A DNA stretch of 64,000 nucleotides from Synechococcus sp. RedBA-s. GTDB taxonomy: Bacteria > Cyanobacteriota > Cyanobacteriia > PCC-6307 > Cyanobiaceae. Shown here piece by piece: positions 33,100-42,214 of the stretch. A model generated the notes under the pieces. The model was given only the letters and a program-made list of their open reading frames with translations, did not search any database and was not told the origin of the DNA. Position 1 is the first letter of the stretch. Each line of letters opens with the position of its first letter. Made by a program: the position numbers and the translations under genes. The DNA is taken from contig NZ_JAGQBF010000012.1 in NCBI RefSeq assembly GCF_024345495.1, positions 1 through 64,000 of the forward strand, in the 5' to 3' direction.

Positions 33100-35109
33100 T
33101 CAGCAACTGCGCCTGGGCTTCTCCTGATAGCCCCAGAGATTGCCCAGCACCTTTTTGACGTAAAGACGGGTTTCCGGGTACGGGATCGCCTCCACCCAGA
33201 GTTCCGGCTCGCTCTGCAGTCGGGAGTCACGCCAGCCGGCGACGGCGCCTGGACCGGCGTTGTAGCTGGCGATCACCAGAAAGGGGTCGCCAGCCCAGAA
33301 GCTGAGCAGCTGGCTGAGGTATTTCGCCCCCAGTTCGGCATTGAAGGCGGGCTCCCGCAGCTGATCGCCGCTGACCGCCCCCCCGGCCAATTCCGCCGCC
33401 GTTTCCGGCATCAGTTGGAGGAGGCCAATGGCCCCTGCCACTGATCCCACCCCTGGGGTGAAGCGCGATTCCTGCCGCGCCACCGCCAGCAGCAGGGTGG
33501 GGTCCAGTCCATGGCGGGCCGCCGATGCGGTGAAGGCCTCGCCATGGCGCAGCGGCAGCAGCGCCCGCTGCAGGGGCAGGGTGGTGGGGCAGGTGCCTCC
33601 GGCCCAGCGCAGGTTCGCCTCATCCAGCTGGCCAAGGCCGGTCCAGTCGTCGCCGACGCCCTGCCGCAGCCGCCCCTCCAGGGTCAGCTCCTGGGGGGAG
33701 CTGGGGGTGGCCGATGGACGCTCCTGCCGCCAGTGCTCCCAGGCCTCGAGGTTGAGGGCCAGGCGCCAGAGCTGATCAAGCTGGGGCTGACCACTCTCCA
33801 GGGGCCGCCAGGGCTGGGCCGGCAGGGCGATGGGGCCGCTGGCCCTCAGCCGCAGTTCGGGCCGTTCGCCCAGCTGAACCCGGCTGCGCCAGGCGTAGTA
33901 ACTCCAGGGCACCCGCTGCAGCACCGCCTGCCAGCTGCGGCGGGCGGCGGGCTGCTGTCCCAGCTGCTGCTGAGCCATGCCCTGCCAGAACAGCTGGCGC
34001 ACCGCCAGGGGCGGCGGCAGGCTCTCGGGCGGCAGGGCCTGCAACAGCGCCAGGGCGTCGGCGGCTTTCCCCTTGAGCAGGGCGGTGCGGGCCAGCTCCC
34101 ACTGCAGGTCCCAACTGGCGGGATCCTGGGGCCAGCGCCGCAGCACCGATCGCCAGTTGCCACCACCATCCAGCACCAGCCTGGCCTGCACCGGCGCGCT
34201 CTGGCGCAGGGGTTCCGGCAGCTGCAGCAACTCGGCCGGGGTCACCGTGGGGGCGGGGGTCTGGGCCAGCAGGCGCACGGCCTCCAGGGCTTCGGGCCGC
34301 TGGCTCTGGCCTTGGCTGAGGGCCAGCAGACGCGCCACCCCGGCCTTGGTTTCGGCGGGGCTTCCCTTCAACAGAGCGCGGCCGATCTCCAGCTCCTGGC
34401 CAGGCTCGGCCCGCCCCGATCCCAGGCAGCTCAGGGCCCTGGTGCTGTCCCCCAGCCGGGCCAGACCCGCCGCCAGCGTGCCCCGCTCGGCGGCGCCCAG
34501 GGGCGTCGCTGGCCGGGAGCAGATCTGGCGCAGGCGACCGTCCGCTCCGGGCCAGCGCGGACCCCAGCGAGCAAGATGCAGGGCCCCCTGCTGGCGCTGG
34601 ACGGGCTTGGGCCCCAGCTCCAGGGCGGCCGCCAGGGCGGCGGGATGGGCCGGGAAGCGACGCAGCAGCTCGAGGCGTTGCCTCGGATTCTCGCGGCCGA
34701 GGGAATAGAGCGCATCGGCGCTGGAGGGAGCCTGGGGGAACCGCTGCAGCAGCTCCTTCCACTCGGAGCTGGCCGAGAGGCCCTGGGCTTCCAAGGCCAA
34801 GGCCTCTCGCTTCAAGGCCACAGGGGCCAGTGGGCCCGGTCCCCAGCCCTGCCCCTGCAGCAACTGGATCTGGCGGGCGGGGTCGTCGCTGCTGGTGGCG
34901 GGCAGGAGCAGCAGGCTGGCCTCCCGCCGCCGCTCGGGATCGGGATCCCAGCGGCGGATGCGCTCCAGGCTGAGGGTTGAGATCTCAGGGGAGAGTAAGG
35001 GCCGCTGCAGCAGCAGCAGGCGCCCCAGCAGGAGCACTCCGGCGCAGCCGGCCACGGCGAGGGCCAGCGGCAGAGGCCCGCGGCGGCCGACAGGGGTGGG
35101 ATTTGGCAC
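33100..35109 (-). CDS. Soluble/anchored lytic transglycosylase (Slt70-like)
   Basis: The roughly 669-residue protein begins at GTG 35109 with a hydrophobic anchor (LPLALAVAGCAGVLLLGRLL). A long alpha-helical superhelix rich in A, L and R follows, then a C-terminal SLT domain. That domain has ARHGLDPTLLLAVARQESRF with the catalytic glutamate, AIGLLQLMPETA and NAGPGAVAGWR. It cleaves peptidoglycan glycan strands with anhydro-muramyl ends. It faces the convergent ferredoxin/membrane pair, and glmM downstream of its divergent promoter makes UDP-GlcNAc precursors. The exact start is uncertain. Confidence 0.85.
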   Translation of the reverse strand: MPNPTPVGRRGPLPLALAVAGCAGVLLLGRLLLLQRPLLSPEISTLSLERIRRWDPDPERRREASLLLLPATSSDDPARQIQLLQGQGWGPGPLAPVALKREALALEAQGLSASSEWKELLQRFPQAPSSADALYSLGRENPRQRLELLRRFPAHPAALAAALELGPKPVQRQQGALHLARWGPRWPGADGRLRQICSRPATPLGAAERGTLAAGLARLGDSTRALSCLGSGRAEPGQELEIGRALLKGSPAETKAGVARLLALSQGQSQRPEALEAVRLLAQTPAPTVTPAELLQLPEPLRQSAPVQARLVLDGGGNWRSVLRRWPQDPASWDLQWELARTALLKGKAADALALLQALPPESLPPPLAVRQLFWQGMAQQQLGQQPAARRSWQAVLQRVPWSYYAWRSRVQLGERPELRLRASGPIALPAQPWRPLESGQPQLDQLWRLALNLEAWEHWRQERPSATPSSPQELTLEGRLRQGVGDDWTGLGQLDEANLRWAGGTCPTTLPLQRALLPLRHGEAFTASAARHGLDPTLLLAVARQESRFTPGVGSVAGAIGLLQLMPETAAELAGGAVSGDQLREPAFNAELGAKYLSQLLSFWAGDPFLVIASYNAGPGAVAGWRDSRLQSEPELWVEAIPYPETRLYVKKVLGNLWGYQEKPRRSC

Positions 35110-35173
35110 GGACAGGGCAGGGCAGGCCGCTGGAGCTTTGGCATTCTGGGGTTTGTGTCTTCCTCTCAGGCCT

Positions 35174-35386
35174 GTGCCCCTGTCCTGGCCCCGCTGGTCG
35201 GCCCAACTCCCTGGTGCCACAGGGCGCCGCCGGGCGCTGCTGGTGCTCGGAGTGGCACTGGGCGTCTACGTGCTGAGGCCGCTAATCCCCCTGCTCTGGG
35301 TGCCGGGATGGGTGGTGGGCGGTCTACTGCTCTGGGCGGTGATCGAGCTGCTGCGCTGGGCCTGGTGGCCGAAGCGCTGGCGCTGA
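35174..35386 (+). CDS. Small membrane protein upstream of glmM
   Basis: This short frame of about 70 residues runs from GTG 35174 (PLSWPRWSAQLPGATGRRRA) into a long hydrophobic region and ends RWAWWPKRWR. It has two hydrophobic segments (LLVLGVALGVYVLRPLIPLL and WVVGGLLLWAVIELLRWAW) and no recognised domain. Membrane-protein character, a position 54 bases upstream of glmM and the same direction support it being real. The evidence is compositional only. Confidence 0.45.
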   Translation: MPLSWPRWSAQLPGATGRRRALLVLGVALGVYVLRPLIPLLWVPGWVVGGLLLWAVIELLRWAWWPKRWR

Positions 35387-35440
35387 GCTGTGGTGGCGGC
35401 GGTCGGTCGGCTTAGCCTGAATTCCTTCCTCCCCCACCTG

Positions 35441-36850
35441 ATGCTGGAGCTGGCTTCGTCCCCCATCGGCGCCCCCCTCGGGGAGGCCTGCACCGGTTTC
35501 GGTACCGATGGCATCCGGGGGCAGGTAGGCAGCCTGATCACACCGCTGCTGGCCTTGCAGGTGGGCTACTGGTGCGGCCGGGTGCTGCCGGCGGAGCGCC
35601 CGGTGCTGATCGGCATGGACTCCCGCAACAGCGGCCCGATGCTGGCCGCTGCCCTCACCGCCGGGCTGACCGCCGCCGGGCGGGAGGTGTGGAACCTGGG
35701 GCTTTGCCCCACTCCCGCCGTGCCCGGCACGATCCGCCGGGTCGGAGCCGCCGGTGGCCTGATGGTCTCCGCCAGCCACAACCCTCCTGGCGACAACGGC
35801 ATCAAGGTGTTCGGGCCGGCCGGCGACAAGATCGATCGAACCCTGCAGGCGGCGATCGAAGCAGGGCTGCGCGGAGACGAGGCCGCCACGATCCAGACCA
35901 CGGGCCTGAGCGGCCCCCACGGCTGTGGCCCGGCCCATCAACGAGAGGATCTGCTCGAGAACTACCGCGAAGCGCTGATCGCCAGCGTCGCCGGGCGGCG
36001 TCTGGATGGCTGCCGCATCGTGCTGGATCTCTGCTGGGGCTCAGCCACCGCCTGCGGCGCCGAGGTGTTCCAGGCCCTGGGTGCCGACCTTACGGTGCTG
36101 CATGGCGAACCTGATGGACAGCGCATCAATGTGTCCTGCGGCAGCACCCACCTGGAGGCCCTGCGCCAGGCGGTGCTGCACTCAGGTGCCCAGATGGGCT
36201 TCGCCTTCGATGGCGATGCCGATCGGATGATGGCGGTCGACGGCAAAGGCCGGGTCGTCGATGGCGACCAGGTGCTCTACCTCTGGGGGGGGGAGCTGCT
36301 GGAGAGTGGCGACCTGCCTGGCCGGCTGCTGGTGGCCACCGTGATGTCGAACCTGGGCTTCGAGCGGGCCTGGCAGGCCCGGGGCGGCCTGCTGCAGCGC
36401 ACCGATGTGGGGGATCAGCACGTGCATGCGGCGATGGCCGCAAGCGGGGCCGGCCTCGGGGGCGAGCAGTCGGGCCATATTCTCTCGGCTCAGCACGGCA
36501 TGAGCGGCGACGGTCTGCTCACCGCCCTGCAGGTAGCCACCCTGATCCACAACGGCACCGGCTCGCTGGCCGACTGGATGGAAGCCAGCTTCGAGCCCTA
36601 TCCCCAGGCCCTGGTCAACGTCACCGTGCCCGACCGGAGCCGCCGCCAGCAGTGGCAGCGCTGCGACCCCCTGCGCCAGGCCGTCGAGCAGGCCGAGACG
36701 GCTATGGCCGGCAGCGGCCGGGTGCTGGTGCGCGCCAGCGGCACCGAACCGCTGCTGCGGGTGATGGTGGAGGCGGCGGAGCAGCAGGCTGTCGATCACT
36801 GGTCGTCGCACCTGGCGGAGCTGGCCGCGGCTCACCTCAACCGGGCCTGA
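35441..36850 (+). CDS. glmM: Phosphoglucosamine mutase
   Basis: GlmM interconverts glucosamine-6-phosphate and glucosamine-1-phosphate on the way to UDP-GlcNAc for peptidoglycan and LPS. The 469-residue frame from ATG 35441 has FGTDGIRGQVG, the phosphoserine loop GLMVSASHNPPGDNG (S112 is the likely phosphorylated serine), the metal-binding FAFDGDADRMMAVD, and VRASGTEPLLRVMVEA for substrate phosphate. GTG 35390 upstream would add 17 non-conserved residues. It overlaps the convergent kinase-like gene by 14 bases. Confidence 0.95.
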   Translation: MLELASSPIGAPLGEACTGFGTDGIRGQVGSLITPLLALQVGYWCGRVLPAERPVLIGMDSRNSGPMLAAALTAGLTAAGREVWNLGLCPTPAVPGTIRRVGAAGGLMVSASHNPPGDNGIKVFGPAGDKIDRTLQAAIEAGLRGDEAATIQTTGLSGPHGCGPAHQREDLLENYREALIASVAGRRLDGCRIVLDLCWGSATACGAEVFQALGADLTVLHGEPDGQRINVSCGSTHLEALRQAVLHSGAQMGFAFDGDADRMMAVDGKGRVVDGDQVLYLWGGELLESGDLPGRLLVATVMSNLGFERAWQARGGLLQRTDVGDQHVHAAMAASGAGLGGEQSGHILSAQHGMSGDGLLTALQVATLIHNGTGSLADWMEASFEPYPQALVNVTVPDRSRRQQWQRCDPLRQAVEQAETAMAGSGRVLVRASGTEPLLRVMVEAAEQQAVDHWSSHLAELAAAHLNRA

Positions 36851-37871
36851 GCGCACCGGGGTCAAGCGAAGTGGAGTTGGGCGCGGCCTCGGGCTTCTTC
36901 ATGGTGAGAAGCCCGGCGGCCAGTTGCAGGGCCCCCTGGCAGGCATCTCCGCGGGGAGGCACCAGCTGGGCCTGCGGTAAGACCAGCCTCAGGCGGCGTT
37001 GATAGGCCGCGCTGAAGAGGCTGAGGTGTTCCAGGGCCCCGCCCAGGCCGCAGACCTCGCCGCCTTCAAGGTCCAGGGTCCGGGCCACAGCCGCCACCAG
37101 CTCCACCAGTCCCCGGGCCGAGCGCTCCAGCACTGAGTTGGCGTCGGGATCGCCGGCTTCCGCCAGGGCATGCACCGCCGGGGCCAGCCGTGCGAAGCCG
37201 GCGGCGCCGAAGCCTGGCTCCACCACCATCGCCTTGATCCGCTGGGGGGTGATGGTGCCGTCCCCCAGGGCCGCCCAGAGGCGGCTGCGAAAGTCGCTCT
37301 CGTGCCGTCGGCCGTCGGCCATCTCCAGAGAGCGGATCAGGGCATCGCGGCCGATGTCGCAGGCGGAGCCGGCCTGATCCAGCAGCCAGCCCCAGCCACC
37401 GCAACGGTTCACGTTCCCACTGCTGGTGCGCCCCAGGGCGATGCAGCCGGTGCCGCTGATCACCACGATGCCAGGGCCGCCGCCGAAGGCGCCATGCAGG
37501 GCGGTGCGCTCATCTCCGCTCACCAGCACGCGCTCCAGCGTTAACCCGAGCGCAGCGGCGGCCAGGGTGGTGCCGAGGCGCTGCACCGCGCTGCCCTGCT
37601 CGATACCGCTGGCCCCAACGGCAGCGGCCTGCAGGGCCGTGGACAGGGTCTGCTCACCCTTGCTGGCAGCAGCGGCGCGGGCCCGCTCCAGGCTGATGCT
37701 CAGGGCGGCGCTGAAGCGCTCCTCGCCAGCGGCGGCCGCCAGATGGCTCACCCCAGGGCCGTCGCCTTCACCCAGCACCCGAAGGCTGCCGTCGCTGCGG
37801 CGCAGGGCCAGCCGGCAGGTGGTGTGGGTCTGGCCGGCATCGAAGCCCGCCAGCAGGACCGGCTCAGTCAT
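36837..37871 (-). CDS. BadF/BcrA-family kinase, N-acetylglucosamine kinase-like
   Basis: The 344-residue actin/Hsp70-fold kinase has LLAGFDAGQTHTTCRLAL (phosphate-1 loop), VVISGTGCIALGRTSSGNVN (phosphate-2), GWGWLLDQAGSACDIGRDAL and VCGLGGALEHLSLFS. This resembles mammalian and bacterial N-acetylglucosamine kinases rather than the benzoyl-CoA reductase activases, which have cysteine ligands absent here. Its position convergent with glmM fits amino-sugar recycling. Its start overlaps the end of the ictB-like gene by 8 bases. Confidence 0.8.
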   Translation of the reverse strand: MTEPVLLAGFDAGQTHTTCRLALRRSDGSLRVLGEGDGPGVSHLAAAAGEERFSAALSISLERARAAAASKGEQTLSTALQAAAVGASGIEQGSAVQRLGTTLAAAALGLTLERVLVSGDERTALHGAFGGGPGIVVISGTGCIALGRTSSGNVNRCGGWGWLLDQAGSACDIGRDALIRSLEMADGRRHESDFRSRLWAALGDGTITPQRIKAMVVEPGFGAAGFARLAPAVHALAEAGDPDANSVLERSARGLVELVAAVARTLDLEGGEVCGLGGALEHLSLFSAAYQRRLRLVLPQAQLVPPRGDACQGALQLAAGLLTMKKPEAAPNSTSLDPGALRPG

Positions 37872-39210
37872 CTGTCGCCGTCGCCGCCGGCAGGGTGGCG
37901 AGGGTGGCGAGGCAGAACCAGCCGGTGAGCTGTACCTCCGGGCGGAAGAAGATCGTGTCGGTGAGGCCCTGGACGCAGAGGCCCAGGATGGCCGCCACGG
38001 CCCCCAGTGCCGGCAACACCTGGGGATGCTCACGCCCCAGCTGAGCCACGCCCTGGCGCAGGCTGCACTGCAGCAGGCCCAGGCCTGCCAGCAGGCCGGG
38101 GATGCCCCCCTCCACCGCCAGCTCCAGGGGGATCGAGTAGGCGCTGAGGGCGTTGAACTTCGGTTGCTGGTACAGCGGATAAATCAGGTTGAAGATCGTG
38201 TTGCCGGGGCCGATGCCCAGCCACGGCCGGTCCTGGATCATCTGCAGCGCCGCCATCCAGACGTTGATGCGGAAATTGTTGGAGCTGTCTTCCCGGCCCG
38301 CCACAAGGCTCAGTACCCGCACCCGCAGGGGTTCGATCTGGCTCACGGCCAGCACCAGCACCAGGCCACCCCCTAGCAGCAGCAGCAGGGGAAACAACCG
38401 GCGCAGCAGGGGTGACCAGTGGCGGCTGGCCCGCAGAGCCAGCAGCAGGGCCAGGCTGCCTGCGGCCGCCACCATCCCCAGCCAGCCACCTCGGCTGTAG
38501 GTGAGCAGCAAGGCCACCGCACCGCTCAAAAGCGCCGAGAGAGCGTAGAGGCGAGCCATGGGGCGCCGCCAGCGCAGCAGGGCCACCGCCGCCAGGGGCA
38601 GGATCGGCAGCAGGTAGCCCGCCAGCAGATTGGGGTTGTCGAGGGTGCTGTAGATGCGCACCGTGCCTTCTGCCACCGAGTTCGGATCCGACCAGCGGGC
38701 CAGGGCCGAGCTGTCGCCGTAGAGCTGACGGATGCCGATCACCGCGGTGATCAGTCCCCCGCCCAGCAGGGCCGCCACGATCCGGTCCCACCAGGGGGGA
38801 GCACTGGCGAGCAGCTGGCGCATCAGGGCATAGACGCCCAGGTAGCTGAGCAGCTTGAGCAGGCCCTTGGCCGCGGCGGTGGGAACGGGAGAAAAGCCGG
38901 TGGCCAGCACCGCCACCGCCAGCATCACAAGCAGCCAGCCGCTGATCGGGCCGATGCGGCCGGCGGGGGTGCAGAGGGCCCAGATCAGCCAGAGCAGGCC
39001 ACTGGCGACGATCAGCAGACTCAGCCCAGCCCGGGTGACCAGCGGCAGCCCAGCCATCAGCGCGCAGAGCACCAGCCCGCAGAGCAGGGGCAGGTGCCGG
39101 GCCAGGGGGCCGGCCGAGGATCGGGCGAGCAGGCCCTGCCAGCGCAGCAGCCAGGGCACGCGCCCCTCCCGCTCCGCAGAGGCGATGGCGTGGGCGGTGG
39201 GGGTGGACAT
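37864..39210 (-). CDS. IctB-family O-antigen-ligase-like membrane protein
   Basis: The 448-residue polytopic protein has an N-terminal cytoplasmic lead, about ten hydrophobic segments, and the Wzy_C/O-antigen ligase core: YSRGGWLGMVAA, then NNFRINVWMAALQMIQDRPW and GIGPGNTIFNLIYPLYQQP. In cyanobacteria this subgroup is called IctB. A role in inorganic-carbon accumulation was proposed, but the sequence equally supports a glycan ligase. Its ATG overlaps the trmB stop by one base. Confidence 0.85.
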   Translation of the reverse strand: MSTPTAHAIASAEREGRVPWLLRWQGLLARSSAGPLARHLPLLCGLVLCALMAGLPLVTRAGLSLLIVASGLLWLIWALCTPAGRIGPISGWLLVMLAVAVLATGFSPVPTAAAKGLLKLLSYLGVYALMRQLLASAPPWWDRIVAALLGGGLITAVIGIRQLYGDSSALARWSDPNSVAEGTVRIYSTLDNPNLLAGYLLPILPLAAVALLRWRRPMARLYALSALLSGAVALLLTYSRGGWLGMVAAAGSLALLLALRASRHWSPLLRRLFPLLLLLGGGLVLVLAVSQIEPLRVRVLSLVAGREDSSNNFRINVWMAALQMIQDRPWLGIGPGNTIFNLIYPLYQQPKFNALSAYSIPLELAVEGGIPGLLAGLGLLQCSLRQGVAQLGREHPQVLPALGAVAAILGLCVQGLTDTIFFRPEVQLTGWFCLATLATLPAATATDD

Positions 39211-39881
39211 CAGTGGCCGGCGGGGCTGGCCGACGGATTATGGGCGCCTTCGGCCCTGCGGCGGTAGAGCACCCGGTACACAGGCAGACCCTGGGCGAGC
39301 ACGATCCGCTCCCGCTCCGTCGGCACTGGCAGAGGGTTGTCAGTCCGCCAGGGGCGCCCATCTTCCGCTGGCCGGAGGAACCAGCCGCTGGCTTCGCTGA
39401 GGGCCACCATCGGCTCGATCACCGCGGTCACATCGCTCTGCAGGAACAGCTCGCCCCCCGCGGCCAGGGCCGCTGCCAGAGCCTCCAGTAGATCGCTCTG
39501 CAGCACCCGTCGCTTGTGGTGCCGGCTCTTGAACCAGGGGTCGGGGAACTGGATCGTCACCCGCTGCAGCCGCCCGGCCGGCAGGGCCCGCAGCCAGCCC
39601 AGCAGGCTCACATTGGCGTTGCAGAACAGGAAGCGCAGGTTGTTGCTGGCCTGCGCCAGGCGGTCGCGTTCGGCGGCCTCCACCAGCGGCCGGCGGATCT
39701 CGACCCCCAGGAAGTTCCACCCAGGCTGGAGCGGTGCCATCGCCAGCAGGAAGCGGCCGCGGGCACTGCCGATGTCGAGGTGGAGAGGTTGTTGTGGCCG
39801 CTCGAACAGGTCCTTTGGAGCTGGCAGCTCAAGCGGTTGCTGGTGCACCCGCGAGAGGGGGTTGACGTGCTGGCGCACCAC
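39210..39881 (-). CDS. trmB: tRNA (guanine-N7-)-methyltransferase
   Basis: The 223-residue SAM-dependent enzyme methylates G46 of tRNAs. It has [17 protein letters not shown] (SAM motif I), [50 protein letters not shown] and [13 protein letters not shown]. The start is GTG at 39881. It follows the FIST gene by 3 bases and precedes the ictB-like gene with a one-base overlap, so the four minus-strand genes are probably one operon. Confidence 0.95.
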   Translation of the reverse strand: MVRQHVNPLSRVHQQPLELPAPKDLFERPQQPLHLDIGSARGRFLLAMAPLQPGWNFLGVEIRRPLVEAAERDRLAQASNNLRFLFCNANVSLLGWLRALPAGRLQRVTIQFPDPWFKSRHHKRRVLQSDLLEALAAALAAGGELFLQSDVTAVIEPMVALSEASGWFLRPAEDGRPWRTDNPLPVPTERERIVLAQGLPVYRVLYRRRAEGAHNPSASPAGH

Positions 39882-39884
39882 CGC

Positions 39885-41192
39885 TCAGGCCTCCGGCGGC
39901 TCTGCTGATACCGCGGCGTCCGGGCGGGGCACCAAGAAGCCCCAGCTGGCGGTGTAGCCATGCAGATAAGTGCTGCCCGCCACTGGCCCGATCTCGCCGT
40001 TGCAGAAGGCCCCGGCCATGGGCAGCTCCGGAAACTCCCCCTGGGCAATCCTCACGTCGCCATCGGCTTCGCCGTAGAGGCCCTTGCCCCGGCCCAGACA
40101 GGCGAAGAGCAGGCCCGCCAGGGGCGGCTCGGATCCCCTGGCCTGACTGCGCAGCAGTTGCCGCAGCTCCTGGCGGGAGGCGTCGGCATCGCGCAACTGG
40201 AACTGCACCTGTTGGCCCACCCGCAGGCGTTCGGCCACCGCCACGGCTCCGTTGCGGGGATCCACCCCGATCAGATTCCTGACCAGAAAGGCCGTGGTCT
40301 CGCCGTTGTCGCCACCGCCGGCAAGGTTGAAACTGTTGCGGGCCACACCGAGGAAGAGCGAGTGGCGCACCAGTTCCCGCTCGGCGGGGTTGAGGGTCTG
40401 CAGGATCGTCTGCAGGCAGTTCACCGGTGTGTTCTGCTGGTCGCCGCGGCTCAGCTGCAGCACCACATTGCGCTCAGCCTGCTCGATCTCGAACACAGGA
40501 CCGATCGGTCGGCAGCCCTGGGCGACCACCGGATCGATGGTCCAGCTGCCGCCGATCAGGCAGCCCACGGCGCCGGTCACCACCCGGTCGTCGAACAGCA
40601 GGGATCCATGGCTGGCGCTGTGGGGGCCGGCGATCCCCCCCACCTTGGCCAGGCCCGGGAAGGCGTAATCCAGGCCGCTGATCAGATCGTTGATGGCCTG
40701 GCAGGTGGGGTCCACCAGCAGCACCATGGCGTTGGCCCGCGCCGGATCGGCCCCCACCCAGTCGATCCAGACGCGACTGTCGCCATCGAGATCGGGCAGC
40801 TGATCGGTGTCGAGCTCGAACAGCTGCAATTCGGCTCCCGGCAGGCGCAGCAGCATCACGCTCAGGGCCGGCTCCTGCTCCACCTCATGGGCGCTGCCGC
40901 CCGCCCCGGTGCCCACCACGCCACCGCCGGCGGCACCCAGCCAATGGCGGGCCTTCAGACGGGAGCGCAACAGAGGCATCAGCCGCTGCAGGTCGCTGGC
41001 GTAGCTGGTGGAGCAGAACACCAGGGCCAGGTCCGCCTCGCCCCGGACCGCGGCGCCGAAGCCCTTGGCATTGAGCTGCTGCACCACCTCGCTGACGGCG
41101 TCTTCGAGGGAGGGCAGACGTGAGAGCGACGTGCGGCAGGACGCCTGCTCATCACCGCGGCGGAGCCAGGAGAACAGGGGAGGCGCAGGCAT
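39885..41192 (-). CDS. FIST-domain small-ligand sensor protein
   Basis: The 435-residue protein begins MPAPPLFSWLRRGDEQASCR (ATG 41192; a TTG just upstream is in frame). It carries a FIST_N domain (DLALVFCSTSYASDLQRLMP, GAAGGGVVG) and FIST_C domain (GIDPRNGAVAV-type region, LLFACLGRGKGLYGEADGDV, GAFCNGEIGPVAG). FIST proteins are proposed sensors of small ligands, with no known enzymatic step. No signalling partner is fused to it or adjacent. Length and ending (YLHGYTASWGFLVPR) fit the family. Confidence 0.85.
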   Translation of the reverse strand: MPAPPLFSWLRRGDEQASCRTSLSRLPSLEDAVSEVVQQLNAKGFGAAVRGEADLALVFCSTSYASDLQRLMPLLRSRLKARHWLGAAGGGVVGTGAGGSAHEVEQEPALSVMLLRLPGAELQLFELDTDQLPDLDGDSRVWIDWVGADPARANAMVLLVDPTCQAINDLISGLDYAFPGLAKVGGIAGPHSASHGSLLFDDRVVTGAVGCLIGGSWTIDPVVAQGCRPIGPVFEIEQAERNVVLQLSRGDQQNTPVNCLQTILQTLNPAERELVRHSLFLGVARNSFNLAGGGDNGETTAFLVRNLIGVDPRNGAVAVAERLRVGQQVQFQLRDADASRQELRQLLRSQARGSEPPLAGLLFACLGRGKGLYGEADGDVRIAQGEFPELPMAGAFCNGEIGPVAGSTYLHGYTASWGFLVPRPDAAVSAEPPEA

Positions 41193-41214
41193 CAACTGAA
41201 CCTACTGGTGAAGC

Positions 41215-41865
41215 ATGGCGCGGATAATGGCGCCTTCCCGTACCCAAGCTGTGCCCGACCTGCTGTACCGCACCCTGGTGTGGCTCGACTTCCGTCTGGC
41301 GGTGGTCTTCACCCTGGGTCTGCCCCTGGTGCTGCTGATCTGGGCGGCGTGGCGGCGGGAGGGGGCGCTGCTGCGGTTGATGGGCATCTATTGGAAGGTG
41401 GCCAGCCTGTCGGCGATCGCGGTGCTGTTGTTCGTCGACGCCCGGCCCCTGGCCTATCCGCTGATGGTCGTGGCCAAGCTGCTGATGGTGGCGTCGCTCT
41501 GGTTCTGGGTGGATCTGAACGAGGAACTGGCTGATCTGCCCCCCTGGCGGCCGCTGCCGCTGGCAGTGCGCAGCTGGCGCTGGGCGCTCACGGCCTTCGG
41601 CCTTCTGGGGGCCGCACTGGGAGTGGGTGCCATGGGCTGCGGTCTTGGCGCGGCGGGCACGGCCTTCTGCCAGGCCTGGCTGGAGGCGCCCCGTCGCCTG
41701 CACGGTGGGGCCGCCCAGGTGTTCTCCTTCGTGTTCGGCGCCGACCTCACCCCCACCCTCACCGCCTTTTTCGGCTATCTGGCCCTGGTGGCCTACGTGG
41801 TGGGCCTGCTGCAGTGGATCCTGGTACGTCTGCCTCGCCAGGGGCGGGTGGCTGGAGGGTTCTGA
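41215..41865 (+). CDS. DUF3177 family membrane protein
   Basis: The 216-residue protein has four to five transmembrane segments: LVWLDFRLAVVFTLGLPLVL, LRLMGIYWKVASLSAIAVLL, YPLMVVAKLLMVASLWFWVD, and a last one before the end. It matches cyanobacterial DUF3177, function unknown. The start is 41215 or 41227. Its stop TGA overlaps the start ATG of the next gene (TGATG), a coupling arrangement. It is divergent from the FIST gene. Confidence 0.8.
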   Translation: MARIMAPSRTQAVPDLLYRTLVWLDFRLAVVFTLGLPLVLLIWAAWRREGALLRLMGIYWKVASLSAIAVLLFVDARPLAYPLMVVAKLLMVASLWFWVDLNEELADLPPWRPLPLAVRSWRWALTAFGLLGAALGVGAMGCGLGAAGTAFCQAWLEAPRRLHGGAAQVFSFVFGADLTPTLTAFFGYLALVAYVVGLLQWILVRLPRQGRVAGGF

Positions 41866-42188
41866 TGGTGGTCGCTTTGCTGGCCCAGCTTGAAGCGATC
41901 AGCCGCGGCCGGCCTGACCGCGTCCTGCGTCTGCGGGGCACTCTCCCCTCGTTGGTGGGTCCAGGGGACAAAGAAGCGATAGAGGAGGAGTTTGAACTGC
42001 TGATCTTCCGAGGCTTTTCCAGCAGCGTGACCCATCCCACCGCCTTCGATCCCGATCAGCCGGCGCTGCCTGAGGGGGCAAGCCTGGAGAGCGCCGAGCT
42101 CCTGCAGGGGCCAATGAACCCAGAGTCTGAGCTGGTGCTGGCCGGACCAGAGCCGGCGGAGAGATTCCTGGATCCTGACCGCTGGTGA
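41865..42188 (+). CDS. Conserved hypothetical acidic protein coupled to DUF3177
   Basis: The 107-residue soluble acidic protein begins MVVALLAQLEAISRGRPDRV and ends RFLDPDRW. It has a short N-terminal conserved-looking region (LRLRGTLPSLVGPGDKEAIE then EEFELLIFRGFSSS), with several acidic residues and no membrane segment. I do not recognise the family. The ATG overlaps the upstream stop, so it is probably co-translated with DUF3177. The stop codon lies in the 5' arm of a strong hairpin (42170-42214). Confidence 0.65.
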   Translation: MVVALLAQLEAISRGRPDRVLRLRGTLPSLVGPGDKEAIEEEFELLIFRGFSSSVTHPTAFDPDQPALPEGASLESAELLQGPMNPESELVLAGPEPAERFLDPDRW

Positions 42189-42214
42189 GTTTCGTTCACC
42201 AGCGGTCAGGATCC
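42170..42214 (+). terminator. Long perfect hairpin over the stop codon of the 107-residue gene
   Basis: A 19-bp perfect stem (42170-42188 with 42196-42214) with a 7-nt loop begins inside the coding sequence and includes the TGA. No uridine tract follows, so it is not a textbook terminator, but it would be a strong transcript-end or stabilising structure. It marks the boundary between core genes and the lower-GC accessory stretch. Confidence 0.6.
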
